Assembly: GCF_003703395.1 (NCBI RefSeq)
Contig: NZ_RDQN01000008.1
Coordinates: 90,180 to 154,179, forward strand
DNA from: Pseudoxanthomonas spadix
GTDB taxonomy: Bacteria; Pseudomonadota; Gammaproteobacteria; Xanthomonadales; Xanthomonadaceae
Direction: 5' to 3'
DNA length: 64,000 nt
The first letter of the stretch is position 1; the number at the start of each line of letters is the position of its first letter. A program made the position numbers and the translations under genes. The notes below the pieces were generated by a model, which was not told where the DNA came from, made no database searches, and was given only the letters and a program-made list of their open reading frames with translations. This document shows positions 28,970 through 38,393 of the stretch, in pieces.

Positions 28970-29024
28970 TCTTGCCGCGGTCTGTGCTTAAGCTTGGCCC
29001 CCTGCGCCATGCCAGGGGGATGCA

Positions 29025-30056
29025 ATGAAACCTTTGAAAGTCGCGGTGCTCGGTGCCGGTTCCTGGGGAACCGCGCTGGCCGCCCTGATCGCCCGCCACG
29101 GCCACCAGGCCGTGCTGTGGGGACGCGATCCAGCGGTGGCCCGGGCCATCGATGCCGGCCACGAGAATCCGCGCTACCTGCCCGGGATCGCGCTCCCGGT
29201 GAACCTGCACGCCACCACCGACCTGGCCGCGGCCATGGCCGATGCCGACCAGGTGCTGGTCGTGGTGCCCTCGCACGCCTTCACCGAAACCCTGCACCTG
29301 CTGGCCCCGCTGCTGCCGGCCGGCGTGGGCGTGAGCTGGGCGACCAAGGGCTTCGAGCCGGGCACGGGCCGATTCCTGCATGAAGTGGCCGAGGACGTGC
29401 TGGGCAGCGGCGTGTCGCTGGCCGTGGTCACCGGCCCATCCTTCGCCAGGGAGGTTGCCCAGGGCCTGCCGACCGCGGTGACCATCCATGGTGCAGACGA
29501 GGCTTTCTGCCAGCAGGTGGCCGACGTCCTGCACGGCCCCACCTTCCGCGCCTACACCGGCAACGACATGGTCGGCGCCGAGCTGGGCGGGGCGATGAAG
29601 AACGTGCTGGCCGTGGCCACCGGCGTGTCCGACGGCATGGGCCTGGGCCTCAATGCCCGCGCCGGCCTGATCACCCGCGGCCTCAACGAGATGCTGCGCC
29701 TGGCCGCGGCGATCGGCGCGCGCCCGGAAACACTGATGGGCCTGGCCGGCCTGGGCGACCTGGTCCTGACCTGCACCGGTGACCTCTCGCGCAACCGCCG
29801 CCTGGGCCTGGCCCTGGGCCGCGGCCAGGCCATCGCCGAGGCGGTCAGGGAAATCGGCCAGGTGGTCGAGTCGGTGCAGACCGCCGACGAGGTCATGCGC
29901 CAGGCGCGCAGGCACCGGATCGACCTGTCGATCACCGAGGCGGTGGGCGATGTCCTGCACGGCGACATCACCCCGCGCGAGGCCCTGGAGCGACTGCTGG
30001 CCCGCGAGCAGAAGCCGGAATATCCGCAAACCCTGTTCAAGGATGCAGCTGGCTGA
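29025..30056 (+). CDS. gpsA: NAD(P)H-dependent glycerol-3-phosphate dehydrogenase
   Basis: GpsA reduces dihydroxyacetone phosphate to sn-glycerol 3-phosphate for phospholipid synthesis. The 343-residue protein begins with the nucleotide-binding [10 protein letters not shown] (residues 9-18), and carries [31 protein letters not shown], the catalytic lysine in [16 protein letters not shown] and [21 protein letters not shown] strong AGGGGG ribosome site precedes the ATG. The secB-gpsA order is conserved among gammaproteobacteria. About 180 bases follow without a gene before the convergent cardiolipin synthase gene. Confidence 0.97.
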   Translation: MKPLKVAVLGAGSWGTALAALIARHGHQAVLWGRDPAVARAIDAGHENPRYLPGIALPVNLHATTDLAAAMADADQVLVVVPSHAFTETLHLLAPLLPAGVGVSWATKGFEPGTGRFLHEVAEDVLGSGVSLAVVTGPSFAREVAQGLPTAVTIHGADEAFCQQVADVLHGPTFRAYTGNDMVGAELGGAMKNVLAVATGVSDGMGLGLNARAGLITRGLNEMLRLAAAIGARPETLMGLAGLGDLVLTCTGDLSRNRRLGLALGRGQAIAEAVREIGQVVESVQTADEVMRQARRHRIDLSITEAVGDVLHGDITPREALERLLAREQKPEYPQTLFKDAAG

Positions 30057-30234
30057 GCGCCACTGCCGCCCGGGAGGCCTTGCGCCTGCCTTCGCGCCGG
30101 CTTCGCATGGCCTGCCGATGGGGAGGCCATGTTTTCCGGTGCACCCGACGCCTTCAGGCAGCGCTTCCGGGGAGCGAACCCGGCTTTCAACCGGCTGTGA
30201 TCTTCGAGAGGACGACAACCGATCATCAGGCCGG

Positions 30235-31656
30235 TCAGATAAAGGAATCGGCCAGCCGCGCGATGCCTTCGCGGCTGCGCTTCCAGGCCGGCCGCCGGTT
30301 CCACGCCTCCAGGGTCAGCACGTCGCTGTGGGCCAGGTAGTCGGCCTCGATCTGGCGCATGCGCGCCACCACGCCCTGGTCGTAGCAGAGCATGCCGATT
30401 TCGGCATTGAGCGCGAACGAGCGGATGTCCAGGTTCATCGAGCCGACCAGGGCCATGTGCTCGTCCACGCTCAGATGCTTGGCGTGCAGGAAATGCGGCC
30501 GGTAGTGGGCGATCTTGACCCCGGACTGCAACAGGTCGCTGTAGTAGGACTCCTGGGCCCAGGTGGTGAGCTGCTGGTTGTTGCTGGCCGAGAGGATCAG
30601 CTGGGTGTCAACGCCCGACAGCGCGGCGATGCGCAGCGCGCTCAGGGTGCCGTCGTCGGGGACGAAGTACGGCGTGGTCAGCACCAGCTTCTTCTGCGCC
30701 AGGTGGATCAGCGCGCAGACCACGTCGCGCGCGTTGGAGAACGGATACGCCGGCCCGCTGGGCAGCAGCTGCGCGGCCACGTTGGCATCGCGCACCGGGG
30801 TGGTGGCGATCACCTCAAGTCGCTGCCCGGTTTCCAGATACCAGTCGCTGGCGAACACCGCTTCCAGGTGGGACACGGCCGGGCCTTCCACGCGCGCGAC
30901 CAGCTCGCGGTTGGGGTAGCCGCGCACGAACCCGCCCGGATCGGCCAGGTTCTGCGAACCCACGTAGCCGGCGCGGTTGTCGATCACCGCGATCTTGCGA
31001 TGGTTGCGCAGGTCGATGCGGCCGCTGCGGCGCCAGCGCAGGCCGCCGGGGAGCAGTTCCTGCACCTGCACGCCGCCAGCGCGCAGGCGCCTGGCATAGG
31101 CGCCGATGCCGCGCTTTGCGCCAACCGCATCGAGCATCAGCCGGCATTCCACGCCGCGCGCCGCGGCCTGCAGCAGCGCCTGGCACACCATGTCGCCGAC
31201 GCGGTCATCCAGCATCAGGTAGTACAGCAGGTGCACGCGCTCGCGCGCGCCGGCGATGTCTTCCAGCAGCGCGCGCAGCGATTGCTCGTAGTCATCCAGC
31301 AATGCCACGGCGTTGCCGTGGGTGGGCATGAAGTCGCCCAGCCGTTCGACCAGCGGCACCATCTCGGTATCGGTGCCGTCGCCCTGCGGTTGCCAGCGCA
31401 GTTCGCCCAGGGGTTTTTGTTGCTCGCGGATCAGCTGCGAGGCCTCGGCCTGGCGGCGCACGCGTTCGCGCGAGAGCCACGGATGGCCGAACAGCAGGTA
31501 CAGCGGCAGCCCGGCCAGCGGCACGAAGAACACCAGCAGCAGCCAGCTGCGCGCGGCGGCCGGGGTGGTGCGCGAAGGGATCCATGCCAAGGCCGCCAGG
31601 CGGATCACCCAGTCCAGGATCAGCAGCCAGCTGCCGATGGAAGGCGGCTCGGTCAT
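30235..31656 (-). CDS. cls: Cardiolipin synthase (PLD superfamily, ClsA-like)
   Basis: A 473-residue membrane enzyme that condenses two phosphatidylglycerol molecules. Two N-terminal membrane helices (about residues 8-28 and 36-56) include the family phospholipase-nuclease N-terminal pattern FFVPLAGLPLYLLFG. Two HKD motifs are intact: NHRKIAVIDNRAGYVGSQN and LHAKHLSVDEHMALVGSMN. The length and N-terminal helices are those of ClsA, unlike the lipoprotein PLD gene at 7.3 kb, so the cell has at least two candidate cardiolipin synthases in this window. Confidence 0.93.
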   Translation of the reverse strand: MTEPPSIGSWLLILDWVIRLAALAWIPSRTTPAAARSWLLLVFFVPLAGLPLYLLFGHPWLSRERVRRQAEASQLIREQQKPLGELRWQPQGDGTDTEMVPLVERLGDFMPTHGNAVALLDDYEQSLRALLEDIAGARERVHLLYYLMLDDRVGDMVCQALLQAAARGVECRLMLDAVGAKRGIGAYARRLRAGGVQVQELLPGGLRWRRSGRIDLRNHRKIAVIDNRAGYVGSQNLADPGGFVRGYPNRELVARVEGPAVSHLEAVFASDWYLETGQRLEVIATTPVRDANVAAQLLPSGPAYPFSNARDVVCALIHLAQKKLVLTTPYFVPDDGTLSALRIAALSGVDTQLILSASNNQQLTTWAQESYYSDLLQSGVKIAHYRPHFLHAKHLSVDEHMALVGSMNLDIRSFALNAEIGMLCYDQGVVARMRQIEADYLAHSDVLTLEAWNRRPAWKRSREGIARLADSFI

Positions 31657-31863
31657 CCAGGGTTCGGTGATCGGGTCATGTTCGGATTCTGCCGGTCAGG
31701 CGACGGCGGCGATAGCCATGAGCGGCGGTCACGCAAGGCCCGGCTGCGGCGGAGCAGGCCTGGTCAGGCCTGATGGTCGGGAGAGTGGGAGAGGAGCCAT
31801 GCGCGCAGTTGAATGCGAGCGGTGGTTGGCCGTTGGCCTGTGGCGAACGGAGCCAAGAACAAG

Positions 31864-31891
31864 AAAAAGCCCGCCGGGAGGCGGGCTTTTT
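31864..31891. terminator. Bidirectional intrinsic terminator downstream of rpmG
   Basis: AAAAAGCCCGCC at 31864-31875 pairs with GGCGGGCTTTTT at 31880-31891, giving a 12-bp stem with a 4-base loop and T-runs on both strands. It can terminate leftward transcription from rpmB-rpmG and any rightward transcript. Confidence 0.92.
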
Positions 31892-31906
31892 CTCAAAGGC
31901 GCTGGA

Positions 31907-31924
31907 CCCCCGCCTTCGCGGGGG
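31907..31924. repeat. REP-like hairpin CCCCCGCCTTCGCGGGGG
   Basis: A compact stem of CCCCCGC and GCGGGGG around a CTTC-type loop, located between the rpmG palindrome and the terminator. Short hairpins built on a CCCGC-CTTCG-CGGG core are a common intergenic repeat class in Xanthomonas relatives; membership here is inferred from form, as no second copy is in the window. Confidence 0.6.
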
Positions 31925-31971
31925 TAACGCAATGGCAAAGGCGGGCGCGGGCGCCCGCGCCATTGCGTTAC
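31924..31971. repeat. Long inverted repeat overlapping the rpmG stop codon
   Basis: GTAACGCAATGGC at 31924-31936 is the exact inverse of GCCATTGCGTTAC at 31959-31971, a 13-bp stem; the intervening 22 bases contain a further GC-rich palindrome, GGCGCGGGCGCCCGCGCC. The right arm contains the rpmG stop codon (31968-31970). It probably stabilises the 3' end of the rpmB-rpmG mRNA. Confidence 0.8.
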
Positions 31972-32132
31972 TTGATCTTGCCTTCCTTGTAGACCACGTG
32001 CTTGCGCACGACCGGGTCGTACTTGCTCATTTCCATCTTGCCCGGGGTGTTCTTCTTGTTCTTGTCGGTCGTGTAGAAGTGACCGGTGCCTGCCGAAGAA
32101 ATCAGGCGGATCTTGTCGCGCTTGCCTGCCAT
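31968..32132 (-). CDS. rpmG: 50S ribosomal protein L33
   Basis: A 54-residue basic protein starting [20 protein letters not shown] and ending VVYKEGKIK, the standard bacterial L33. It lacks the two CxxC pairs of zinc-binding L33, so it is the zinc-independent C- form. The ATG is preceded by AAAGGAGATC. It is 12 bases downstream of rpmB in the usual rpmB-rpmG operon. Confidence 0.98.
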   Translation of the reverse strand: MAGKRDKIRLISSAGTGHFYTTDKNKKNTPGKMEMSKYDPVVRKHVVYKEGKIK

Positions 32133-32144
32133 GATCGATCTCCT

Positions 32145-32381
32145 TTAGATCTTTTCGCCGCGCGCGCGCAGCTCAGCCAGAACGGAGTCGATGCCGTTCT
32201 TGTCGATGGTGCGCAGGGAGTGCGCGGAAACCTTCAGCTTGACCCAGCGGTTTTCGCTGGCGACCCAGAAGCGGCGCTCGTGCAGGTTGGGCAGGAAACG
32301 ACGGCGGGTCTTGTTGTTGGCGTGGGAGACGTTGTTACCCGTCATCACTCGCTTGCCGGACACTTGGCATACGCGGGACAT
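32145..32381 (-). CDS. rpmB: 50S ribosomal protein L28
   Basis: A 78-residue L28 with the standard start [21 protein letters not shown] and the segment [24 protein letters not shown]. It is the normal length. GAGGTG lies 7 bases upstream of the ATG; longer in-frame starts would run into the structured leader. A strong sigma-70 promoter about 225 bases upstream implies an unusually long untranslated leader. Confidence 0.98.
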   Translation of the reverse strand: MSRVCQVSGKRVMTGNNVSHANNKTRRRFLPNLHERRFWVASENRWVKLKVSAHSLRTIDKNGIDSVLAELRARGEKI

Positions 32382-32406
32382 CTGTGCACCTCGATGAGTT
32401 GAAAGT

Positions 32407-32448
32407 CTGGCCAGCAATGGCCAGGCTCCTGCGGAAAGGGATCCGCAG
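32407..32448 (-). promoter_or_regulatory. Two hairpins in the rpmB 5' leader
   Basis: Reading toward rpmB, CTGCGGA (32448-32442) pairs with TCCGCAG (32435-32429), and CTGGCC (32424-32419) pairs with GGCCAG (32412-32407). The pair ends about 25 bases before the rpmB start codon, close enough to influence initiation. No known ribosomal-protein leader class is recognised. Confidence 0.6.
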
Positions 32449-32603
32449 ATCTATGTCGCCCATAGCCTGGGAGACGGCGGCCCCGGCCGGTGCCGCGGAT
32501 GCGGATCAGGCCATGCGATACGGGAGAAGTTTCCACTGCAGGCGGTGCGGGAATCGCGCTCCCCGCCCCTGATCCGGCAACAACCGGACGCAGCCAGCCG
32601 CCG

Positions 32604-32632
32604 ATTATGGAGGGCTTTCCCTGCCCGTGCAA
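32604..32632 (-). promoter_or_regulatory. Sigma-70 promoter of rpmB-rpmG
   Basis: On the minus strand, TTGCAC (-35) and CATAAT (-10) are separated by exactly 17 bases. Five of six bases match consensus in the -10 and four of six in the -35. The predicted start lies near 32597, giving a leader of roughly 215 bases before rpmB. Confidence 0.8.
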
Positions 32633-32703
32633 GCACTTAGGGGATGGTTCGCCCGACCGACCGGTGGGCTCCGCGCGCTGCCATGATCGCCGCGGCTGCC
32701 TTG

Positions 32704-32943
32704 CTAGCCGCGGACGGGCTGCTGTCGGTCAGGGCTGCAGGCCGAGGGCAAGTCGGCGCAGGCCTGCTGGGCGGCTCCGGGCGCCGGATCGATTGCTTCA
32801 ACCGGCGCGCGGCGCGGGTCACTGGCGCTGATGCGGTCACCGGCGGCTTCAGCCGCAGGCGATGCCGGTCCGCCCGGGCCGCTGGCCGCGGTGCCAATCG
32901 CCAGGCCCAGCGAGAAGAACAGCGCGGAGGAAAGCAGTCGCAT
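32704..32943 (-). CDS. Possible small secreted protein
   Basis: A 79-residue frame starting MRLLSSALFFSLGLAIGTAAS, a plausible signal peptide, followed by a short Ala/Pro/Asp-rich mature part with two cysteines (QQACADLPSACSPDR). I do not recognise it. Longer in-frame starts add an unconvincing arginine-rich extension. The signal peptide is the main argument for coding; the composition of the mature part is low in information. Confidence 0.45.
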   Translation of the reverse strand: MRLLSSALFFSLGLAIGTAASGPGGPASPAAEAAGDRISASDPRRAPVEAIDPAPGAAQQACADLPSACSPDRQQPVRG

Positions 32944-33117
32944 GACGCACATCCCAAGAGCCTGGGGAGCCAGCCTCTCGCCATCGCCGTGGGGGATGCG
33001 TGATGGCCGGGGGCGGTGAAAAAGGCGTGTCACAGCGATCCCCCCGGCGTCGGTTGTTTTTCCGCCGATCAGCCAGGGCGTGGTGCTCGGCGGCAGCGGC
33101 GCGGGCCGCGTCGGGCG

Positions 33118-34026
33118 TCAGGCGGGCAATGCCTGGCCGACCTTGGAGCGCGTCGGGCGGCCCAGGACATCGCTGATGAACCGGCCCACCTGCGCCAGTG
33201 CCTGCAGATCGATGCCTGTTTCGATGCCCAGGCCGTGCAGCAGGTAGGTCAGGTCTTCGCTGGCCAGGTTGCCCGAGGCGCCGGCCGCGTAGGGGCAGCC
33301 GCCCAGCCCGGCCACCGAGCTGTCGAATACCGCCACGCCATGCTGCAGCGAGGCCAGCACATTGGCCAGCGCCTGGCCGTAGGTGTCGTGGTAATGGCCG
33401 GCCAGGCGCGAGACCTCCACGCGCCGGCTCACCGCCTCGAGCATGCGCTGGGTCTTGAGCGGGGTGCCCACGCCGATGGTGTCGCCCAGCGAGATCTCGT
33501 GGCAGCCCATCTCAAACAGCGCGCCGGCCACCGCGGCCACCGCCTCCGGGGTCACTTCGCCCCGGTACGGGCAGCCGAGCACGCAGGACACGTAGCCGCG
33601 CACGGGGATGCCGGCGCGCTGGGCGGCTTCCAGCACCGCCTCGAAGCGCACCAGGCTCTGGGCGATGGAACAGTTGATGTTCTTCTGCGAGAACGCCTCG
33701 GAAGCCGAACCGAACACGGCCACTTCCTGCGCCCCGGCCGCCAGCGCCGCCTCGAACCCCCGCAGATTGGGCGTCAGCGCCGAATAGGTCACCCCCGGCA
33801 GGCGCGGCACCGCGCGCATCACCGCGTCGTGGTCGGCCATCTGCGGCACCCAGCGCGGCGAGACGAAGGCGGTGGCCTCGATGTGGCGCAGCCCGGCTTT
33901 GGCCAGGCGCTGGATCAAGGCCAGCTTGGTTTCGGTCGGGATGACCGTGCTTTCGTTCTGCAGGCCATCGCGCGGGCCCACTTCGACCACCTTGACCCGC
34001 GTGGGCAGGGACCAGGTGGCGCTCAT
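33118..34026 (-). CDS. liuE: Hydroxymethylglutaryl-CoA lyase
   Basis: The last step of leucine degradation: HMG-CoA is split into acetoacetate and acetyl-CoA. The 302-residue TIM-barrel enzyme has [12 protein letters not shown] near the N-terminus (metal and catalytic Arg/Asp), [14 protein letters not shown], the metal-binding [12 protein letters not shown] and the catalytic cysteine signature [14 protein letters not shown]. It overlaps the upstream carboxylase gene by 4 bases and is the final gene of the liu operon. Confidence 0.95.
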   Translation of the reverse strand: MSATWSLPTRVKVVEVGPRDGLQNESTVIPTETKLALIQRLAKAGLRHIEATAFVSPRWVPQMADHDAVMRAVPRLPGVTYSALTPNLRGFEAALAAGAQEVAVFGSASEAFSQKNINCSIAQSLVRFEAVLEAAQRAGIPVRGYVSCVLGCPYRGEVTPEAVAAVAGALFEMGCHEISLGDTIGVGTPLKTQRMLEAVSRRVEVSRLAGHYHDTYGQALANVLASLQHGVAVFDSSVAGLGGCPYAAGASGNLASEDLTYLLHGLGIETGIDLQALAQVGRFISDVLGRPTRSKVGQALPA

Positions 34027-35999
34027 GGCGCGGCCTGGAAATCGATCAGCTCCATCCCGGCCTGGACCTGCGCGCCCTCGTCGTGCAGGAAGGCCTGGAC
34101 GGTGCCCTTGGACGGCGCGCTCAGGGTGTACTCCATCTTCATCGCCTCCATCACCAGCAGCGGGGTGCCCTGCTCCACGGTTGCGCCGGGTTGCACCAGC
34201 AGCGCGATGATCCGGCCGGGCATCGGCGCCAGCAGGCCGGCCTGGCTATCGTGCGCATCCTCGGGCGGGGCCAGCGGCCGGTGCGGCTTGAGCCGGGTAT
34301 GGCCCTGGGTGGTAAACACATGCAGGTCCTCGCCCTCGGCGAACACCTCGGCCACCACCACGTGTCCACCGATGTCCAGCTGCAGCCGGCCAGCTTGCGG
34401 CGGCTGGACCAGGCGCACCGGCTGTCCGTCCAGCTTCCATGCCTGCGCGCCCTGATATTCAAGCGCGACCTCCAGCGTGTCGGCGGCGTGGACGAAGCTG
34501 AGCGTGCGCCGCGCGGTGCCGTTGAGGCGCCAGCCATCGCCCAGGTCCCACGGCGAGGGCGGCTGGGTGGCATCGGGCGCTTCGGCCAGCACGGTCCAGA
34601 TCGCGGCGGCATGCAGCGCGTCCTGCGGCGGCGCGCCGGCGGCGGGCAGCAGCGCGGCGCTCTCGCGTTCGATCAGGCCGGTGTCCACCTGGCCTGCGAC
34701 GAACGCCGGATGCCCCACCAGCCGCTGCAGGAACTCGACGTTGCTGGCCACCCCGACGATGCGCAGCTCGGCCAGCGCGCGCTGCATGCGGGCGATGGCC
34801 TGCGGCCGCGATGGGCCATGGACGATCAGCTTGGCGATCATCGGGTCGTAGTACGGGCTGATCTGATCACCCTGTTCGACGCCGGTGTCCAGGCGCACCT
34901 GATGATCCTGCTTGCGGGGAGCGACGAACACCGACAGGGTGCCGATCGAAGGCAGGAAGCCGGCAGCCGGGTCTTCGGCATACAGCCTGGCCTCGATCGC
35001 ATGGCCGTCCAGTGCCACCGCGTCCTGCGTCAGCGGCAGCGGCTGGCCGGCGGCAATGCGCAGCTGCCATTCCACCAGGTCCAGGCCGGTGACCAGCTCG
35101 GTGACCGGGTGCTCGACCTGCAGGCGGGTATTCATTTCCATGAAGTAGAACGCGCCATCCTGGCCGACGATGAACTCCACCGTGCCGGCGCCCACGTAAC
35201 CCACCGCCCGCGCCGCGTCGCAGGCCACCTGGCCCATCTGCGCGCGCCTGGCGGCGGTCATGCCGGGCGCGGGCGCTTCCTCGACCACCTTCTGGTGGCG
35301 GCGCTGGGACGAGCAATCGCGCTCGTTGAGATGGATCACCTGGCCGCCGGCGTCGGCGAACACCTGGACTTCGATATGGCGCGGCTGCTGCAGGTAGTGC
35401 TCGAGCAGCACCGTGTCATCGCCGAAGCTGGCGGCCGACTCACGCTTGCACGAGGCCAGCGCCGCGGCAAAGTCGGCGGCCTGGGTCACCACGCGCATGC
35501 CCTTGCCGCCGCCACCGGCCGAGGCCTTGATCAGCAGCGGATAACCGATCGCCTCGGCCTGGGCCTGCAGCTGCGCCGGATCCTGGTCGGCGCCGTGGTA
35601 GCCGGGCACCAAGGGCACGCCGGCGCGCTGCATGATGGCCTTGGCCTGGGACTTGGACCCCATGGCCTGGATCGCGCCCACCGGGGGTCCGATGAAGACG
35701 ATGCCGGCGGCCTGGCAGGCCGCGGCGAAGGCCGCATTCTCCGAGAGGAAACCGTAGCCGGGATGGATGGCCTGAGCGCCACTGCGGGTAGCGATCTCCA
35801 GGATCGCCTCGCCCTTGAGGTAGCTGTCCACCGCCGGCGCCGGACCCAGCCGCCAGGCTTCATCGGCCAGGCGCACGTGGCGTGCGCGCGCATCGGCATC
35901 CGAATACACCGCGACCGTGGTGATGCCCAGGCGCCGGCAGGTGGCGATGATCCTGCAGGCGATCTCGCCGCGGTTGGCGATGAGGATCTTCTCGAACAT
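34023..35999 (-). CDS. liuD: Methylcrotonyl-CoA carboxylase alpha (biotin) subunit
   Basis: A 658-residue biotin-dependent carboxylase subunit. The N-terminus [15 protein letters not shown] opens the biotin carboxylase domain (about 1-450), with the ATP-grasp glycine loop GGGGKGMR and the bicarbonate-site [14 protein letters not shown]. The C-terminal biotinyl domain contains the EAMKM motif with the biotinylated Lys621. Together with the adjacent carboxyltransferase it carboxylates 3-methylcrotonyl-CoA. Operon context (between methylglutaconyl-CoA hydratase and HMG-CoA lyase) fixes the substrate better than sequence does, as acetyl- and propionyl-CoA carboxylases look similar. The start directly abuts the stop of liuC. 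Confidence 0.95.
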   Translation of the reverse strand: MFEKILIANRGEIACRIIATCRRLGITTVAVYSDADARARHVRLADEAWRLGPAPAVDSYLKGEAILEIATRSGAQAIHPGYGFLSENAAFAAACQAAGIVFIGPPVGAIQAMGSKSQAKAIMQRAGVPLVPGYHGADQDPAQLQAQAEAIGYPLLIKASAGGGGKGMRVVTQAADFAAALASCKRESAASFGDDTVLLEHYLQQPRHIEVQVFADAGGQVIHLNERDCSSQRRHQKVVEEAPAPGMTAARRAQMGQVACDAARAVGYVGAGTVEFIVGQDGAFYFMEMNTRLQVEHPVTELVTGLDLVEWQLRIAAGQPLPLTQDAVALDGHAIEARLYAEDPAAGFLPSIGTLSVFVAPRKQDHQVRLDTGVEQGDQISPYYDPMIAKLIVHGPSRPQAIARMQRALAELRIVGVASNVEFLQRLVGHPAFVAGQVDTGLIERESAALLPAAGAPPQDALHAAAIWTVLAEAPDATQPPSPWDLGDGWRLNGTARRTLSFVHAADTLEVALEYQGAQAWKLDGQPVRLVQPPQAGRLQLDIGGHVVVAEVFAEGEDLHVFTTQGHTRLKPHRPLAPPEDAHDSQAGLLAPMPGRIIALLVQPGATVEQGTPLLVMEAMKMEYTLSAPSKGTVQAFLHDEGAQVQAGMELIDFQAAP

Positions 36000-36779
36000 C
36001 TACAGGCTCCAGGACGGCGCGCGTTTGTCGAAGAAGGCGGCGATGCCTTCGCGCGCGTCCGGGCTGGCACGCGCCTGGGCGATGGCCTGGCAGGTCAGGG
36101 CGATCAGGCGCGCGTCGATCGGCTGGCCGGCCACGTCCGCGATCAGGCGCTTGATCGCCGCCGCCGCCGTCGGCGCACCGGCCAGCAGCGCCGAGGCGAT
36201 CTGATCCACCCGCGCATCCAGTGCCTCGGCCGGTACCACCTCGTGCACCAGTCCAAGCGCACGGGCTGCCTCGGCGTCGAAACGCTCGCCGGTCAGGAAG
36301 TAGCGCTGCGCCGCGCGCGCGCCGATGGCGCCGATGACGTACGGGCCGATGGTGGCCGGGACCAGGCCCAGGCGCACTTCGGTGGTGCCGAACACCGCCG
36401 AGGTCTCGGCGATGGCGATGTCGCATGCCGCCACCAGCCCGGTGCCGCCGGCCAGCGCCGCGCCCTGCACGCGGGCCACGGTCGGCTTGGCCAGCGTGGC
36501 CAGGATGCGCAGCATCTCGGCCAGGGCGCCGGCATCGCGCAGGTTGTCGTCGAAATCGTGGTCGGCCATGCGCCGCATCCATGCCAGGTCGCCGCCGGCG
36601 CAGAAGCTGCGCCCACGCCCGGCCAGCACGACCACGCGCACCGCCGGGTCCTGCTCGACCTGCCGCAGCGCGCCGGTCAGCGCCTGGATCAGGTCCTCAT
36701 CGAAGGCGTTGTGCCGCTGCGGGCGGTTGAGCCAGAGCGTGGCGATTCCGCGTTCGCCGGTGATTTCGACATCGGCCAT
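36000..36779 (-). CDS. liuC: Methylglutaconyl-CoA hydratase (enoyl-CoA hydratase family)
   Basis: A 259-residue crotonase-fold enzyme that hydrates 3-methylglutaconyl-CoA to HMG-CoA. Conserved parts are LNRPQRHNAFDEDLI, the oxyanion-hole GRSFCAGGDLAWM near residue 65, QGAALAGGTGLVAACD near residue 110 and FGTTEVRLGLVPATIGPYV near residue 135. ATG at 36779 gives the usual N-terminus MADVEI; a GTG nine bases upstream overlaps the stop of the carboxyltransferase gene and could be the coupled start. Assignment as LiuC rests on the operon. Confidence 0.92.
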   Translation of the reverse strand: MADVEITGERGIATLWLNRPQRHNAFDEDLIQALTGALRQVEQDPAVRVVVLAGRGRSFCAGGDLAWMRRMADHDFDDNLRDAGALAEMLRILATLAKPTVARVQGAALAGGTGLVAACDIAIAETSAVFGTTEVRLGLVPATIGPYVIGAIGARAAQRYFLTGERFDAEAARALGLVHEVVPAEALDARVDQIASALLAGAPTAAAAIKRLIADVAGQPIDARLIALTCQAIAQARASPDAREGIAAFFDKRAPSWSL

Positions 36780-36784
36780 GGCGG

Positions 36785-38392
36785 TCACATCCTGAACAGG
36801 CCGAAGCGGGTCGCCTGGCGCGGCCCATGCGCGGCGGCGGACAGGCCCAGCGCCACCAGCCTGCGGGTCTGGACCGGATCGACGATGCCATCGTCCCACA
36901 GCCGCGCGGTGGCGTAGTACGGGTTGCCCTGGTGTTCGAACCGGGCGCGGATGGGCTGCTTGAAATCCTCTTCTTCCTGCGCGCTCCACGTGCCGCCGCG
37001 TGCCTGGATGCCGTCGCGCCTGACCGTGGCCAGCACCGCGGCGGCCTGCTCGCCGCCCATCACCGAGATGCGCGCATTGGGCCAGCTCCACAGAAAGCGC
37101 GGCGAATAGGCCCGGCCGCACATGCCGTAGTTGCCCGCGCCGAACGAGCCGCCGATCAACACGGTGAGCTTGGGCACCTGCGCGGTGGACACGGCGGTGA
37201 CCAGCTTGGCGCCGTCCTTGGCGATGCCGCCGTGCTCGTACTGCTTGCCGACCATGAAGCCGCTGATGTTCTGCAGGAACAGCAACGGGATCTGGCGCTG
37301 CGCGCACAGCTCGATGAAATGCGCGCCCTTGAGCGCGCTTTCGGAAAACATCACCCCGTTGTTGGCGATCACCCCCACCGGTTGTCCGTGCAGGTGGGCA
37401 AAGCCGGTCACCAGCGTGGTGCCGTAGCGGGTCTTGAACTCGTCCAGGCGCGAGCCATCCACCATCCGCGCGATCAGCTCGCGCACCTCGTAGGGCTTGC
37501 GCGTATCGCACGGGACGATGCCGTAAAGCTCCTGCGGGTCATAGCACGGTGCCTCAGGTGTCATGGCATCGGGATGCGCCGACGGCGCCTGGCCCAGGTT
37601 GGCCACGATCTGGCGCAGGATCGCGATCGCATGCGCGTCATGTTCGGCGTAGTAATCGGCCACGCCGGAAATGCGCGTGTGCACATCGGCCCCGCCCAGC
37701 TCTTCGGCGCCCACCACTTCGCCGGTGGCGGCCTTGACCAGCGGCGGGCCGCCCAGAAAGATGGTGCCCTGGTCCCTGACGATCACCGTCTGCTCGCACA
37801 TCGCCGGCACGTAGGCGCCACCAGCGGTGCACGAACCCATCACGCAGGCGATCTGCGGGATGCCCAGCGCCGACAGGTTGGCCTGGTTGTAGAAGATCCG
37901 GCCGAAGTGCTCGCGATCGGGAAACACCTCGTCCTGCAGCGGCAGGTAGGCGCCGCCCGAATCCACCAGGTACAGGCAGGGCAGGTGGTTGTGCAGGGCC
38001 ACTTCCTGCGCGCGCAGGTGTTTCTTGACCGTCATCGGATAGTAGGTGCCGCCCTTGACGGTGGCATCGTTGGCCACGATCACGCAGGCGCGGCCATGGA
38101 TGCGGCCGATGCCGGCGACCACGCCGCCGGCCGGCACCTGGCCTTCGTACATGTCGTGGGCGGCCAGCGGGGACAGTTCGAGGAAGGCCGAGCCGGGATC
38201 GACCAGCAGATCGATCCGCTCGCGCACCAGCAGCTTGCCGCGCGCCACGTGCCTGCTGCGCGCCGCCTCGCTGCCGCCGCGCATGACCGCCTCGGTGGTC
38301 TGGCGCAGCTGGTCCACCAGCTGTTGCATGGCCTGGGCATTGGCGCAGAACTCCGGCGTGCCGGTGCGGATCCTGGAGACGATCGCCCCCAC
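36785..38392 (-). CDS. liuB: Methylcrotonyl-CoA carboxylase beta (carboxyltransferase) subunit
   Basis: A 535-residue carboxyltransferase. The N-terminal half has [21 protein letters not shown] and [20 protein letters not shown]; the C-terminal half has [42 protein letters not shown] and [16 protein letters not shown], the pattern specific for methylcrotonyl-CoA carboxylases as against propionyl-CoA enzymes. GTG is used as start, two bases after the stop of liuA. It works with the biotin subunit LiuD encoded two genes downstream. Confidence 0.95.
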   Translation of the reverse strand: MGAIVSRIRTGTPEFCANAQAMQQLVDQLRQTTEAVMRGGSEAARSRHVARGKLLVRERIDLLVDPGSAFLELSPLAAHDMYEGQVPAGGVVAGIGRIHGRACVIVANDATVKGGTYYPMTVKKHLRAQEVALHNHLPCLYLVDSGGAYLPLQDEVFPDREHFGRIFYNQANLSALGIPQIACVMGSCTAGGAYVPAMCEQTVIVRDQGTIFLGGPPLVKAATGEVVGAEELGGADVHTRISGVADYYAEHDAHAIAILRQIVANLGQAPSAHPDAMTPEAPCYDPQELYGIVPCDTRKPYEVRELIARMVDGSRLDEFKTRYGTTLVTGFAHLHGQPVGVIANNGVMFSESALKGAHFIELCAQRQIPLLFLQNISGFMVGKQYEHGGIAKDGAKLVTAVSTAQVPKLTVLIGGSFGAGNYGMCGRAYSPRFLWSWPNARISVMGGEQAAAVLATVRRDGIQARGGTWSAQEEEDFKQPIRARFEHQGNPYYATARLWDDGIVDPVQTRRLVALGLSAAAHGPRQATRFGLFRM

Positions 38393-38393
38393 C

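Noticed and set aside
31657..31863. A small gene between cls and the rpmG terminator
   Set aside because: The frames here run through the terminator and REP hairpins and have no start signal or recognisable sequence.
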